A stretch of DNA of 64,000 nucleotides from Sphingomonas sp. GTDB lineage: Bacteria > Pseudomonadota > Alphaproteobacteria > Sphingomonadales > Sphingomonadaceae. A program made the translations under genes and the position numbers. Every line of letters starts with the position of its first letter. Positions within the stretch are counted from its first letter, which is position 1. Shown piece by piece: positions 1 through 9,918 of the stretch. The notes beneath the pieces were generated by a model. It searched no databases. It was given only the letters and a program-made list of their open reading frames with translations, and was not told where the DNA came from. Where the stretch lies: assembly GCF_019749955.1 (NCBI RefSeq), contig NZ_JAIEPC010000008.1, forward strand, positions 124,001-188,000, read 5' to 3'.

Positions 1-372
1 AATCCGCAGGCTGCATTGCTGTTTCACTGGAAATCGCTGCGGCGCCAGATCCGCATCGAAGGGCCGGTGTCGACGGTGAGCGAGGCCGAGGCTGATGCCT
101 ATTTCGCGACGCGCAGCCGGGATTCGCGGCTCGGCGCCTGGGCGAGCGACCAGTCGCGGCCGCTCGATAGCCGCACGACTTTTGAGGCGCGTTTTGCCGA
201 CATGCAGGCGCGGTTCGAGGGCGGCGACGTGCCGCGCCCGCCGCATTGGTCGGGCTATCGCGTGACGCCCACGGCAATCGAATTCTGGCAGGATCGCGAG
301 CACCGGCTGCATGAGCGGCGGCTGTTCACGCGCGACGGCGATAGCTGGACCGAGGGGCTGTTGTATCCGTGA
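1..372 (+). CDS. pdxH: Pyridoxamine 5'-phosphate oxidase, C-terminal part (truncated by window start)
   Basis: Reading frame open from base 1; contains FHWKSLRRQIRIEG, ADAYFATRSRDSRLGAWASDQS and C-terminal RPPHWSGYRVTP.IEFWQDREHRLHERRLF, typical of PdxH. Confidence 0.93.
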   Translation, partial: NPQAALLFHWKSLRRQIRIEGPVSTVSEAEADAYFATRSRDSRLGAWASDQSRPLDSRTTFEARFADMQARFEGGDVPRPPHWSGYRVTPTAIEFWQDREHRLHERRLFTRDGDSWTEGLLYP

Positions 373-1343
373 CCATCGGCAACCATCATGATGATCGCGC
401 GACGCTCGCTGCCGAGATGGGGACGATCACCCAGCGCGCGGCGATCGCGAGCGTGGCCACTGCCACGCTGCTGTTGGGGGTGAAGGGGTTCGCCGCGTTC
501 CATACCGGGTCGGTAGCGATGCTGGCGTCGCTCGCCGATAGTGGCCTTGATCTGGTCGCCTCGCTGATGACCTTGTTCGGCGTGCGGCTGGCGGCACAGC
601 CCGCCGATCACGACCACCGCTTTGGCCACGGCAAGGCGGAGGCGCTGGTGGCGCTGGTGCAGGTCGCGCTGATCGCTGCGTCGGCCTTTGCGATTTGCTG
701 GCGGGCGATCGGGCAATTGGCCGGCGCGCAGCCGATTGAGGACATCGGCTTTGGCATCGGCGCGTCGGTGGTAGCGATGGTCGCGACGGCGATGCTGATT
801 GCCTATCAGCGCCACGTCATCGCGCGCACCGGATCGGTCGCGATCAGGACCGACCATATGCATTATCAGTCCGATCTGGTGATCAATGCCGCCGTCGTGG
901 TTGCGCTGGTGATGGAACAGCAATTGGGGCTGAAGGGTGCCGATGCGCTGTTCGGCATCGGCATCGCGATCTGGTTGCTGTGGGGTGCGTGGCGCGGATC
1001 GAGCGAGGCGATCAACCAGCTGATGGACAAGGAATGGCCCGAGCCGAAGCGCCGCCGCTTTGTCGAAATCGCCAGCCGCCACCCCGAACTCAAAGGGCTG
1101 CACGATCTGCGCACGCGCACCAGCGGGGCGACCGATTTCGTGCAATTCCATATGTGGATGGACCCGAGCATGACAGTGGCCGAGGCGCATGATGTGGTCG
1201 AGGATATCGAGCGGCGGCTAGCGGCGGAATTTCCCGGCACCGAAATCCTCATCCACATTGATCCCGAGGGGCAAGTCGATCATCCCGGCAACCCGCTGGT
1301 TGAGGCGGACGAAATCGCCAAGCTGAAGGGAAGTCCCGCATGA
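369..1343 (+). CDS. Cation diffusion facilitator family transporter
   Basis: CDF-type TM pattern, SLADSGLDLVASLMTLFGVRLAAQPADHDHRFGHGKAEALVAL and DHMHYQSDLVIN motifs; overlaps pdxH stop. Confidence 0.9.
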   Translation: MTIGNHHDDRATLAAEMGTITQRAAIASVATATLLLGVKGFAAFHTGSVAMLASLADSGLDLVASLMTLFGVRLAAQPADHDHRFGHGKAEALVALVQVALIAASAFAICWRAIGQLAGAQPIEDIGFGIGASVVAMVATAMLIAYQRHVIARTGSVAIRTDHMHYQSDLVINAAVVVALVMEQQLGLKGADALFGIGIAIWLLWGAWRGSSEAINQLMDKEWPEPKRRRFVEIASRHPELKGLHDLRTRTSGATDFVQFHMWMDPSMTVAEAHDVVEDIERRLAAEFPGTEILIHIDPEGQVDHPGNPLVEADEIAKLKGSPA

Positions 1344-2137
1344 TACGTCTGCCATTTGTTCAGATCGATGCCTTTGCCGACCGGCCTTTCACCGGCAATC
1401 CGGCAGCAGTGATGCCGCTCGATGCTTGGCTCGACGACGCTGTGCTGCAAGCCATCGCGCTGGAGAATAACCTGAGCGAGACCGCGTTTCTGGTGAAGGA
1501 TGCGACCGGCGCGGCGGATTATGAGCTGCGCTGGTTTACGCCTGCTGCCGAAGTGGTGCTGTGCGGCCATGCGACGCTGGCGAGCGGGCATTATCTGCTG
1601 GAGGGTGATCCGGCGCTGGAGCGGGTGACGTTCCGCACGCGCAAGGCGGGGATGCTGTCGGTGGCGCGGGCGGGCGCGGGGTACGAACTCGGCTTGCCGG
1701 CATGGGTGCCGGTGCCCAAGCCTTTGCCGGAGATTGTCGCGGCACTCGGGATCGAGGGGGAGTTTTCGACGCTCTGGCATGAGTCCGGTTATCCGCTGAT
1801 CGTGGTCGATCGCGCGGCGGTGGTGCAGGGATTGAAGCCCGATCTCGGCGCGCTCGCAAAGCTTGGTCCGCTGGTCGCGATCGTCACCGCGCCGGGCGAT
1901 GACAGCGACGTGATCAGCCGGGTTTTCACGCCCTTCTACGACATCCCCGAAGACCCGGTGACCGGGTCGGCGCACGCCGTGCTGACGCCCTATTGGGCCG
2001 ACCGGTTGGGGCGCGACAGCTTCACCGCGTATCAGGCATCGAAGCGCGGCGGGCGACTGACGTGTCGGCTCGATGGCGACCGGGTGGTGTTGGGCGGGAG
2101 CTGCGTGACGGTGATCGAGGGCATTTTTTTGCTGTAG
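1340..2137 (+). CDS. PhzF family phenazine biosynthesis-like isomerase/epimerase
   Basis: IDAFADRPFTGNPAAV, LSETAFL, LCGHATLASGH, DPVTGSAHAVL motifs. Confidence 0.92.
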   Translation: MIRLPFVQIDAFADRPFTGNPAAVMPLDAWLDDAVLQAIALENNLSETAFLVKDATGAADYELRWFTPAAEVVLCGHATLASGHYLLEGDPALERVTFRTRKAGMLSVARAGAGYELGLPAWVPVPKPLPEIVAALGIEGEFSTLWHESGYPLIVVDRAAVVQGLKPDLGALAKLGPLVAIVTAPGDDSDVISRVFTPFYDIPEDPVTGSAHAVLTPYWADRLGRDSFTAYQASKRGGRLTCRLDGDRVVLGGSCVTVIEGIFLL

Positions 2138-2160
2138 GGTGCGCCCCACCTTCCGCTACG

Positions 2161-2323
2161 CGTCACCCCGGCCTTGTGCCGGGGCCCACGGATCAACGGG
2201 CGAAACGATCCACAATCTGAGCCCGACAATTGCCGAACTGGCGCTTGCGGCACGTCCGCCCACGTCCCCCTGAAGCCGTCTCGCGCTCTGCGCGGTGGGC
2301 CCCGGCACAAGGCCGGGGTGACG
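2161..2323. repeat. Convergent pair of REP-like palindromes (family A)
   Basis: cgtcaccccggccttgtgccggggcccacg at 2161-2190 and reverse complement at 2295-2323; same pair recurs at 9831-9918. Confidence 0.9.
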
Positions 2324-2351
2324 AACGGAATTGGTATTCGCCCGCTTTCCG

Positions 2352-2963
2352 TCACTCGCCCGTCGCAAACGCCCCGCGCACCTTGCCCACCGCATCGCGA
2401 TACGGCGCGCGGATCGCCTCGATATCGGCGGCATAATCGCCGGTCGGGTGGAAGACGCCCGCGATGCGGATCGTGCGGGTGCCATAGTCGAGCACGGTCA
2501 GGATGATCGGCACCTGCGCCTGACAGGCGATGTGGTAGAAGCCGGTCTTCCATTCGCGCGTCAGGCTGCGGGTGCCTTCGGGCGGGATGGCGAGGATCAT
2601 GCGGTCGGCGGCGGCAAAGGCGTCGGCCATCACCCGCACGACATCGTTGCTCGCCGCGCGGTCGATCGGCACGCAGCCGAGCCACAGGATCACCCGCCCG
2701 AACGGCCCGGTGGTGAGGCTCTTCTTGCCCATCCAGCGCAGGCTCACCCGGAAATAGCCGGCGGCGGCGAGCATATTGAGCCCGTCCCAGTTCGAGGTGT
2801 GGGGTGCGGCGACCAGCACCGCCTTGGCCAGCGGCGGCCAATCACCACGTACCTTCCAGCCGCCGAGCCGCAGAAAAGCGATGCACAGCCAGCGCAGCAT
2901 TTCGCCGCCGATCCCGCGATAGGGACCGGGCCGGCCGCTGCGCGCCGTGGTTACGTCATCCAT
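2352..2963 (-). CDS. Lysophospholipid acyltransferase family protein
   Basis: AAPHTSNWDGL (HxxxxD-type) and IPPEGTRS motifs of PlsC-like acyltransferases. Confidence 0.82.
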   Translation of the reverse strand: MDDVTTARSGRPGPYRGIGGEMLRWLCIAFLRLGGWKVRGDWPPLAKAVLVAAPHTSNWDGLNMLAAAGYFRVSLRWMGKKSLTTGPFGRVILWLGCVPIDRAASNDVVRVMADAFAAADRMILAIPPEGTRSLTREWKTGFYHIACQAQVPIILTVLDYGTRTIRIAGVFHPTGDYAADIEAIRAPYRDAVGKVRGAFATGE

Positions 2964-3125
2964 GCATCCGATCCCCCTTATCGGCGCGAGCCTAGCATCA
3001 ATCGGGGACGGCGCATCGACTCATTACAGTGGTGCGGCGGCGCCGCGTGCGCCAGACGCTTAATCAAGGGGGGGAGAGAGATGCGGCCGCAGCCGCCACG
3101 GCGCGCGCAAACGCCGCGCAATAAA

Positions 3126-3155
3126 ATGGGGGCCGGCATTGCTGCCAGCCCCCTG
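3126..3155 (-). terminator. Intrinsic terminator (leftward)
   Basis: On minus strand GGGGGCTGGCAGCAATGCCGGCCCCC followed by ATTTTATT. Confidence 0.6.
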
Positions 3156-3779
3156 TCGCCGGACTTCGGCACCGCGACTTCCATGGCTTTCGCCGCTTGC
3201 TCGCGCCACCTGGTTTCGGCGGCATGCACGGCCCCACCGCGGGGGGCGTTAGGCCGCACGTGACCGCTCCCGTTCGATCGGCCGGAGATGTCTTCCAAGG
3301 CTTGCGCCCTTTCCCTCATCCGCCGGTTGGTCAGCCGTGAACGATCGGCATGTTTTCCGCACCGAAGCGCTTCCCTCATGCCTTGGACGCCGGTTCTTCC
3401 TTTCCCGATTCGCCCCGTCGCAAGCGACGTTGCTCCTCCTTCAGTCCGATCGACTTCCCGCCTGGATCCTTGCGCGGTTTGCCAAAAGCCACCTGCGCCG
3501 GTTTTCCCGACCTAAGCTGCTGCTCTTTCAGTGGTTTCCCGCCTGTCCGACCCGCTGCCTACAAATGAATGGTGTCACCGAATCCGAGTCGCACCAAGCG
3601 CAATCACGCGCGGCGCGCCTGTGGATAATGTGGATATCGTGGAGCGAATCGGCACCCGCCTTGCGGCGATGCGTTGCTTCGGTGCGACCTAAATGGCGCC
3701 TTGTTGTTTCAGGTTCATGAAACTGCCCGCATAAATTGCGCGTTATGGCCCCGTTCTCAACCTGAAGCAGGAGCTTGCA

Positions 3780-4088
3780 ATGCGTAATCTATTGATGGTG
3801 ATCGCTGCCGCCGGGCTGATCGTGCCGCCCGCCGCGATGAGCTTTCCAACCAAGGCCGAAGCGAAGGAGAAGAAGCATCGCGCCTATACCTATCGCCGGG
3901 GTGGCCGCACCTATTGCCGCCATTCGGACGGCACCACCGGGCTGATCGTCGGTGGCGTCGGCGGTGCCGTGGTCGGCAATTCGGTCGACAATGGTGGGCT
4001 GCTCGGCACCGCGCTGGGTGCCGTGGGCGGCGCATTTGCGGGGCGCGCGGTCGACCGCACGCTGACCGCCAACAAGCGCTGCCGCTAA
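3780..4088 (+). CDS. Small secreted glycine-zipper 2TM domain protein
   Basis: Signal peptide; TYCRHSDGTTGLIVGGVGGAVVGNSVDNGGLLGTALGAVGGAFAGRAVD. Confidence 0.75.
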   Translation: MRNLLMVIAAAGLIVPPAAMSFPTKAEAKEKKHRAYTYRRGGRTYCRHSDGTTGLIVGGVGGAVVGNSVDNGGLLGTALGAVGGAFAGRAVDRTLTANKRCR

Positions 4089-4144
4089 CCTGCGGAGCGT
4101 CGCTTGCGAGAGGGCTCGGCAGCAATGCCGGGCCCGCGTCGCGT

Positions 4145-4366
4145 TCAGAGAATGCCGAAGCCCAGCCAGAGCCGCACGCAGCCGACGATAATCACGAAGA
4201 TGTTGAAGTTGCGCCCCGATGGGTGGCGCGAAAACATGCCGACGACCGCGCCGACGATTGCGATCGGAATCGACAGCCAGTTGAGCGCGCCCAGCAGCGG
4301 GATGAAGCCGATCAGCGCGATCGGCAGCGCGATCAGGCCAATGAGGATCGAGACAATGTTGAGCAT
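4145..4366 (-). CDS. Small hypothetical membrane protein
   Basis: 73 aa, two or more hydrophobic segments (MLNIVSILIGLIALPIALIGFIPLLG...). Confidence 0.55.
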   Translation of the reverse strand: MLNIVSILIGLIALPIALIGFIPLLGALNWLSIPIAIVGAVVGMFSRHPSGRNFNIFVIIVGCVRLWLGFGIL

Positions 4367-4462
4367 CGCCTCCCTCTAGCCGATACGCAAGTGTGTTGCA
4401 ATGATAATGCACCAACGCCAATGCCACGCTTCTTTAACCGTCTTGCGGCATAAACGGCGTCT

Positions 4463-5218
4463 ATGTCGATCCGTTCCCCTTTGCGCGCCGCGACTGTGGC
4501 GATGATCGCCCTGATGTTGCCGCTTGCCGCGTGCGGTGGCGCCACCGACAATAGTCTCGACGCGCTCGACGCCGAGCTGAATGACGGCAATGCGCAAGCC
4601 AACGCCCGCGACCCGGCGCTGACGAGCGCGCTGCACGACCAGATCATGGTCGATCCCAATCTCGCCAGCCAAAGCAACCGCGACGCGATCCGCCCGCCAA
4701 GCCAGCCCTATGCCGCGCCGGTGCCGACTGCGGAAGGCGCGCCGGTTGCGGGTGATGTGCGGGTGAGCGAAGCGACCAAGACCGCGCCTGCCGCCAAGAC
4801 CGATTGCCCCAATTGCAAGGCGCAGCGCGAGTCGATGACGCTCGGCGGCCTTGCGTCGCGTCAGGCTGATCGGCGCACGGCGGCTTGTGCCGCCAATGTC
4901 AGCTATTCGACGCGCTGGTCGCTGCGGCTGCCCGCCGATATGCCGCTTTATCCTGACGCGCATGTGGTGGAAGCGGCGGGCAATGCCGATAATGGCTGTG
5001 CGCTTCGCATCGTCAGCTTCACCAGCCGCGCGCCGGTGCAAAGCGTGATCGATTTCTACTACACGCGCGCGACCAATGGCGGCTATTCGGCCGACCATCA
5101 GGCCGACGCCGAAGGGCATGTGCTGGCGGGATCGCGCGGCAATGATGCCTATGCGGTGTTCGTGACCAAGGTGTCGGGTGGGACGCAGGTCGATCTGGTC
5201 GCCAATAACGGGCGCTAG
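4463..5218 (+). CDS. Hypothetical lipoprotein
   Basis: N-terminal signal with lipobox-like LPLAACGG; no family recognised. Confidence 0.7.
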   Translation: MSIRSPLRAATVAMIALMLPLAACGGATDNSLDALDAELNDGNAQANARDPALTSALHDQIMVDPNLASQSNRDAIRPPSQPYAAPVPTAEGAPVAGDVRVSEATKTAPAAKTDCPNCKAQRESMTLGGLASRQADRRTAACAANVSYSTRWSLRLPADMPLYPDAHVVEAAGNADNGCALRIVSFTSRAPVQSVIDFYYTRATNGGYSADHQADAEGHVLAGSRGNDAYAVFVTKVSGGTQVDLVANNGR

Positions 5219-5254
5219 AGTTCCCATAGCGCGCGGTTCGCGCTAGGCGCGGGC

Positions 5255-5620
5255 ATGGTCAATCTTTTCCTCGTGATGGCAGGCGGCGCGTTGGGCGCGG
5301 GGGCGCGCTACCTTGTCGGGCTGTCGTTCGCCGGTGCGCGTTACCCTTGGGGGACGCTGGCGGTGAATATCGTGGGCGCGCTGGCGATGGGATTGCTGGC
5401 CGGGGTTATCGCCAAGGGGTTGGCGGGTGAGCCTGCACGGCTGTTGCTCGGCGTCGGTGTGCTGGGCGGTTTCACGACTTTTTCCGCATTCTCGCTGGAG
5501 CTGGTGACAATGGCCGAGCGCGGCGCGATGCTCGCCGCGATCGGCTATGCGCTGGCGTCGGTGATCGGCTCGGTCGTCGCACTCTTCATCGGCCTAAGCG
5601 CCGTGAGGGCCATCGCATGA
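5255..5620 (+). CDS. crcB: Fluoride efflux channel CrcB
   Basis: GGALGAGARYLVG, YPWGTLAVNIVGALAMG, GVLGGFTTFSAFSLE motifs. Confidence 0.92.
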   Translation: MVNLFLVMAGGALGAGARYLVGLSFAGARYPWGTLAVNIVGALAMGLLAGVIAKGLAGEPARLLLGVGVLGGFTTFSAFSLELVTMAERGAMLAAIGYALASVIGSVVALFIGLSAVRAIA

Positions 5621-6720
5621 GCGACGTGCGGCAATTCACCGTTTCGGCCGAGGATGACGGCATCCGGCTCGATCGCTGGTTCAAGCGGCATCTGGAGGAC
5701 ACGAGCTTTACCACCGTCGCCAAATGGGCACGCACCGGGCAGCTGCGCATCGACGGCGCGCGCGCGACGCCGGGCGACCGGCTGGTGGCGGGGCAAGTGC
5801 TCCGCCTGCCCCCCGCCGAGCCGGTGCGCACCGATGCGCCGCAGAAGCGCGAACGCGCGCCGATCAGCGATGATCAGGCCGCCTTCATCCAGGAAATGGT
5901 GATCCACAAGGATGCGCAGGCAATCGTGCTCAACAAGCCGCCGGGCCTCGCGACGCAAGGGGGGACCAAGACCACCGAGCATGTCGATGCGCTGCTCGAC
6001 GGGGTGCAGTTCGAAAGCGAAGGGCGCCCGAAGCTCGTCCACCGGCTCGACAAGGATACGTCGGGCGTGCTGCTGGTCGCGCGCAATGCCCGCGCGGCGG
6101 GGTTCTTCGCCAAGAGCTTCTCCAGCCGCACCGCGCGCAAAGTCTATTGGGCACTCGTCGTCGGCGTGCCGCACATCCACGACGGGATGATCGAACTCCC
6201 CATCGCCAAGCAACCCGGCACCGGCGGCGAGAAGATGCACGTCGACGAAGCCGAGGGCGCCGCCGCGCGCACCCGCTACCGCGTGATCGAGCGCGCGGGC
6301 AACCGCGCCGCCTGGGTCGAGCTGCAACCCTTCACCGGGCGCACGCATCAGCTGCGCGTGCACATGGCGGCGATCGGCCACCCGATCGTCGGCGACGGCA
6401 AATATGGCGGGCAAGCGGCATTCCTGACCGGGGGCGTCAGCCGCAAGATGCATTTGCACGCGCGGCGGCTGCGGATCGATCACCCCGATGGCGGGCAGAT
6501 CGACGTCGGCGCCGAGCTGCCGCATCACTTCGTCGAAAGCCTCGCGCTGCTGGGGTTCGAGGAGCGACAGGGCGACCTGATGCCGCTCGACGAGCCCAAG
6601 TTCAGCGAGACGGCGGAAGGCAAGCGCCGCGTGACCGCCGCCATCGCCAAGTCGCGGCGGCAGGACCGCAAGGGCGAACGTCGCGGGCGGACACGGGCTG
6701 CGCCGCCGCCGAAGCGGTAG
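5617..6720 (+). CDS. RluA family pseudouridine synthase
   Basis: S4-like N-terminus; VHRLDKDTSGVLLVARN and TGRTHQLRVHMAAIGHPIVGD motifs. Confidence 0.93.
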   Translation: MSDVRQFTVSAEDDGIRLDRWFKRHLEDTSFTTVAKWARTGQLRIDGARATPGDRLVAGQVLRLPPAEPVRTDAPQKRERAPISDDQAAFIQEMVIHKDAQAIVLNKPPGLATQGGTKTTEHVDALLDGVQFESEGRPKLVHRLDKDTSGVLLVARNARAAGFFAKSFSSRTARKVYWALVVGVPHIHDGMIELPIAKQPGTGGEKMHVDEAEGAAARTRYRVIERAGNRAAWVELQPFTGRTHQLRVHMAAIGHPIVGDGKYGGQAAFLTGGVSRKMHLHARRLRIDHPDGGQIDVGAELPHHFVESLALLGFEERQGDLMPLDEPKFSETAEGKRRVTAAIAKSRRQDRKGERRGRTRAAPPPKR

Positions 6721-6744
6721 TTGCCGCCCGTTTAGTCTTCACGC

Positions 6745-7446
6745 CTACTTTCGTGAAAGCGAGAGCCGGGTTTCTTTGTTCGCCAAGGCTGGGAAGCGTG
6801 CCGTCAGTGCGCTGGTCAGCGGCACATCCTTGCCGACTACTTGGACGGTGATCCGCTTGATGGCGTAGCCCTTACCGAGGTGCTCCTGAAAGGATTTTGC
6901 CTGAAACTCAGTGTCCGAGTGCGGGTTCGTCACGTCTGCAAATGTCGCAAACACCGGAAAGTCGGTCGGCGCGACCTCCCCCAGCGGCTTGGTTCGATTG
7001 AGTTCACGAAAGACCGCTTCGTTGCTGTCTTCAGCCGTGGCGCGTCGTCGGGCGAACATTTTTAGGCCATCGGTGATGACGTATTCGGCCTCGGGCCGAC
7101 TGTCTTTAGAGGAGTATTTCATGAACAGCACTTGGTTGCCAAGATTCACGAACGGCGCTTCGCCGAACAGTTGGAACCCACCACCACTTTCGCTCCCGTT
7201 TCCACCCGGCATAGGCACGATAAATGGTCGTTTGAGAACCAGTTCCATCACCGACGAACCAATCTTGAGGCCGCCGGGGGTGTCAACTTCGATGACGATC
7301 CGGCAACGAAGGGTCGCCGCAGGCGTTGTGCAGCGATAGACGAGCAAAGCCAATGCGAGCGCCAGCGCGACAAAAATGGTGGCTTTGGACATTGATCGCG
7401 CTCCCGGAGTCGCTGCGAGCTTAGCGGCTCCTCCTTTCCAGATCAT
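6745..7446 (-). CDS. Hypothetical membrane-anchored protein
   Basis: 233 aa ORF, N-terminal TM segment, lower GC than flanks; no family recognised. Confidence 0.6.
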   Translation of the reverse strand: MIWKGGAAKLAATPGARSMSKATIFVALALALALLVYRCTTPAATLRCRIVIEVDTPGGLKIGSSVMELVLKRPFIVPMPGGNGSESGGGFQLFGEAPFVNLGNQVLFMKYSSKDSRPEAEYVITDGLKMFARRRATAEDSNEAVFRELNRTKPLGEVAPTDFPVFATFADVTNPHSDTEFQAKSFQEHLGKGYAIKRITVQVVGKDVPLTSALTARFPALANKETRLSLSRK

Positions 7447-7573
7447 GTTTCATCCTTCGGTCACAGGATCGAAGCGGCATGGACCTGAAGGATGGTTCCA
7501 CCAATTGTGGTCGATCCTGATTCATACTTTCGAGCCGAAACCCGCAGACACGCCAAATCGACGCTGACGAAAG

Positions 7574-8878
7574 CTAGTCCGCTTCTGCGCGTCGGAATGG
7601 AAAGCGCTTTCCATAGGTCAGGCAACGCCAAAGCCATTCGAGCGGACCGTAGCGGAACCGGGCGAGCCACGGCTTCGACCATCCCAGCATCAGCGCCCAA
7701 ACGCACAGCACGACGCCGAACAACTCGATCCGGTTGAGCTCTCCATACAGGCCCAGCCCCCAGCCATGAAATATGGGCATCATCAGCAGCGACGTGCCGA
7801 GATAGTTCGAGAATGCCATCCGCCCGGCGGCGGCGAACCGCTGGCCTAGCGGAGTCTGCGCCGCATTAGGTGCCCAGACCACCAGCAGGAACAGCAGGCC
7901 GAATGCGGTCAACAGATGCGGCAATTTGCCGAGGCTGCTGAAGACCAGAATGGTCTTGGTCAGGCCGAAGCCCGTCGCCCACGGCCAGTATCCGGCGACA
8001 GCCGCGAGCAACAACCCGGGTATCAGCAAGCTCCAGCCCCACCGTCTAAGGCGCGTGGCCTCGACGGCGCCAGAAAACAGGCCAAGGCGGTACAATGCCA
8101 TTCCAATGAGGACCAGGCAGAACGTCTCGGCCCCCCCGGTCAGCAGGCCTGCCCTCAGGAATTTTCCCGCCTCCGAAAGCCGGTCGGCCAGGATAGCCGC
8201 GTAGGACCCCTGATAGACGACGGTTTCCTTTCGCGCCTCGGCGAGGGCTTCGGTTTCGACCTGCGCGATCTGCGCGCGGGCCGCCGCCGACGTGGTTTCT
8301 GCCGCCGCCGACACATTGGCAGCGGTGTAACTCATCGTCGCCAGCGCGGTCATCCCCAGCGACTTGATCACGATGATGGCGATCCCGACTCTCAGCTGCG
8401 TTTTCGCCTTCCACTTCATCGTGCTCAGCGCGACGAGCCCCCAGACCGCGTAAAGCGACAGGATGTCGCCGATCCAGATCAGAAAATAATGCATTAGCCC
8501 GAATAACAGCAGGATAAGGAGCCGCCGGGCCTGCAAGCCGCGCCCGTCGCCGCGCGCCCAGGCGCGTTCCGTGAAAAGGTAAAGACCCGCCCCGAACAAC
8601 AGCACAAAGAGAACACGGAACTTTTCATCAATGAAGACGAACTGAAACAGCCAGAACGTCTCGTCGAGGCGCGTCGCGCCTGCGCCGAGCGCTGGTGGCC
8701 AGAGATAGGCGATTTCGGGCTGGCCGAAGGCGACGATATTGGCGAACAGAATGCCAAGAACTGCGATACCACGAATGAAGTCGAGGCTTACAATCCGCTC
8801 GGCCGACGCCGCAGGCGCGCGCTGCGGCTGATCGGGCGTCACGGGCACCGCAAACGTCGCGGCTGTGCTATCGGTCAC
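7574..8878 (-). CDS. DUF418 domain-containing membrane protein
   Basis: ERIVSLDFIRGIAVLGILFANI, multiple TM segments, C-terminal GPLEWLWRCLTYGKRFPFRR typical of DUF418. Confidence 0.88.
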   Translation of the reverse strand: MTDSTAATFAVPVTPDQPQRAPAASAERIVSLDFIRGIAVLGILFANIVAFGQPEIAYLWPPALGAGATRLDETFWLFQFVFIDEKFRVLFVLLFGAGLYLFTERAWARGDGRGLQARRLLILLLFGLMHYFLIWIGDILSLYAVWGLVALSTMKWKAKTQLRVGIAIIVIKSLGMTALATMSYTAANVSAAAETTSAAARAQIAQVETEALAEARKETVVYQGSYAAILADRLSEAGKFLRAGLLTGGAETFCLVLIGMALYRLGLFSGAVEATRLRRWGWSLLIPGLLLAAVAGYWPWATGFGLTKTILVFSSLGKLPHLLTAFGLLFLLVVWAPNAAQTPLGQRFAAAGRMAFSNYLGTSLLMMPIFHGWGLGLYGELNRIELFGVVLCVWALMLGWSKPWLARFRYGPLEWLWRCLTYGKRFPFRRAEAD

Positions 8879-9550
8879 GAGAATTCACCTCAAACTTGAT
8901 CCCCGGGCGCAACATCCCTCACCGACTCATCCAAGACAAGGCAATTTCGTCCGGCACGCTTGCGCACGGCGTTGTTACTGCGGTGTTTTTCAATTTGCCG
9001 ATTGCTGACTTTGTCCTGTCGCTGGCAGATGCCCTCGCGACGACCGAACTGAAACGGGCCCGTCGGATTACGAAAGTTCAAATTGCTTGAAGCGGCAGGC
9101 GTTGAGTTACCCATCGGGACTCCAGCATGAACCGGCAAGCAGACTTTCAAAAAACCACGCAAACTCCGCCATCCCGCATCCACCCACTCAGAGCCCAAGC
9201 CCGCAGACACGCCAAAGCGCGCGGGCGCGTGGATGCGCGCTCGCGGGAAACGAGGGAGGCGATCGACCGGCGCGTCCTGCCACGGGCATCCGGGGCTTGA
9301 CGACTTTGGGTAGTCTCAATTTGCAAGCGTCAAGGCTTGGCAAGTCGACGATGAAGGGGCACGCTCCGGCTCCGACACCGGTTAAAGTGGCATCCACACC
9401 GGTGATGGGACGAATCCCGCCACCGCTGCTTCGCGTGCATTTAGCCTGGTCTCCCTCACCGCCCAGTTGCGGAAAATCCGTCTTCTTTCCACGGATGGCT
9501 CCGCGCCGGTCGATTGATCGGTCGGGGTTTAGCCCTGCCGATCGCAGCCA

Positions 9551-9589
9551 TCATTCCACTTGCGCACCGGCCGGATACGGTTGGAATGA
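9551..9589 (-). other. Hairpin at predicted transcript 5' end
   Basis: TCATTCCA (9551-9558) / TGGAATGA (9582-9589), perfect 8-bp inverted repeat just downstream of the predicted promoter. Confidence 0.5.
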
Positions 9590-9597
9590 CGGGCACA

Positions 9598-9626
9598 CTT
9601 ATAACCCAATTGGTTGTAAATGTCAA
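9598..9626 (-). promoter_or_regulatory. Near-consensus sigma70 promoter, minus strand
   Basis: TTGACA - 17 nt - TATAAG read on the minus strand (tgtcaa 9621-9626, cttata 9598-9603 on plus). Confidence 0.5.
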
Positions 9627-9635
9627 GCGAAAACG

Positions 9636-9818
9636 CGGCTGCGCCCGGTCGAAGCACTCGAAGCGAGCGGCAAGCGCGACAAGGCGGCGGTGGCCCATGA
9701 GCTGGCGCCGCTCAACCCGGCGGTGGTCGATGCCTATGGCTGGGTCGCCTATCAGGCGGGCGGGACCAAGGCGAACATCGCGGCGGCGCTGGCCTGGGGG
9801 GTGAGGCTGGAGCGCATA
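9636..9818 (+). pseudogene. Possible truncated gene fragment, TPR-like C-terminus
   Basis: Frame reads RPVEALEASGKRDKAAVAHELAPLNPAVVDAYGWVAYQAGGTKANIAAALAWGVRLE with no plausible gene start; abuts the family A repeat pair. Confidence 0.3.
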
Positions 9819-9830
9819 GCTCCCCCCAAC

Positions 9831-9918
9831 CGTCACCCCGGCCTTGTGCCGGGGCCCACGTCCCCACCAGCGACACCGCCTGCGGCTCGGTGGGCCCCGG
9901 CACAAGGCCGGGGTGACG
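9831..9918. repeat. Convergent pair of REP-like palindromes (family A)
   Basis: cgtcaccccggccttgtgccggggcccacg at 9831-9860 and reverse complement at 9890-9918. Confidence 0.9.
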
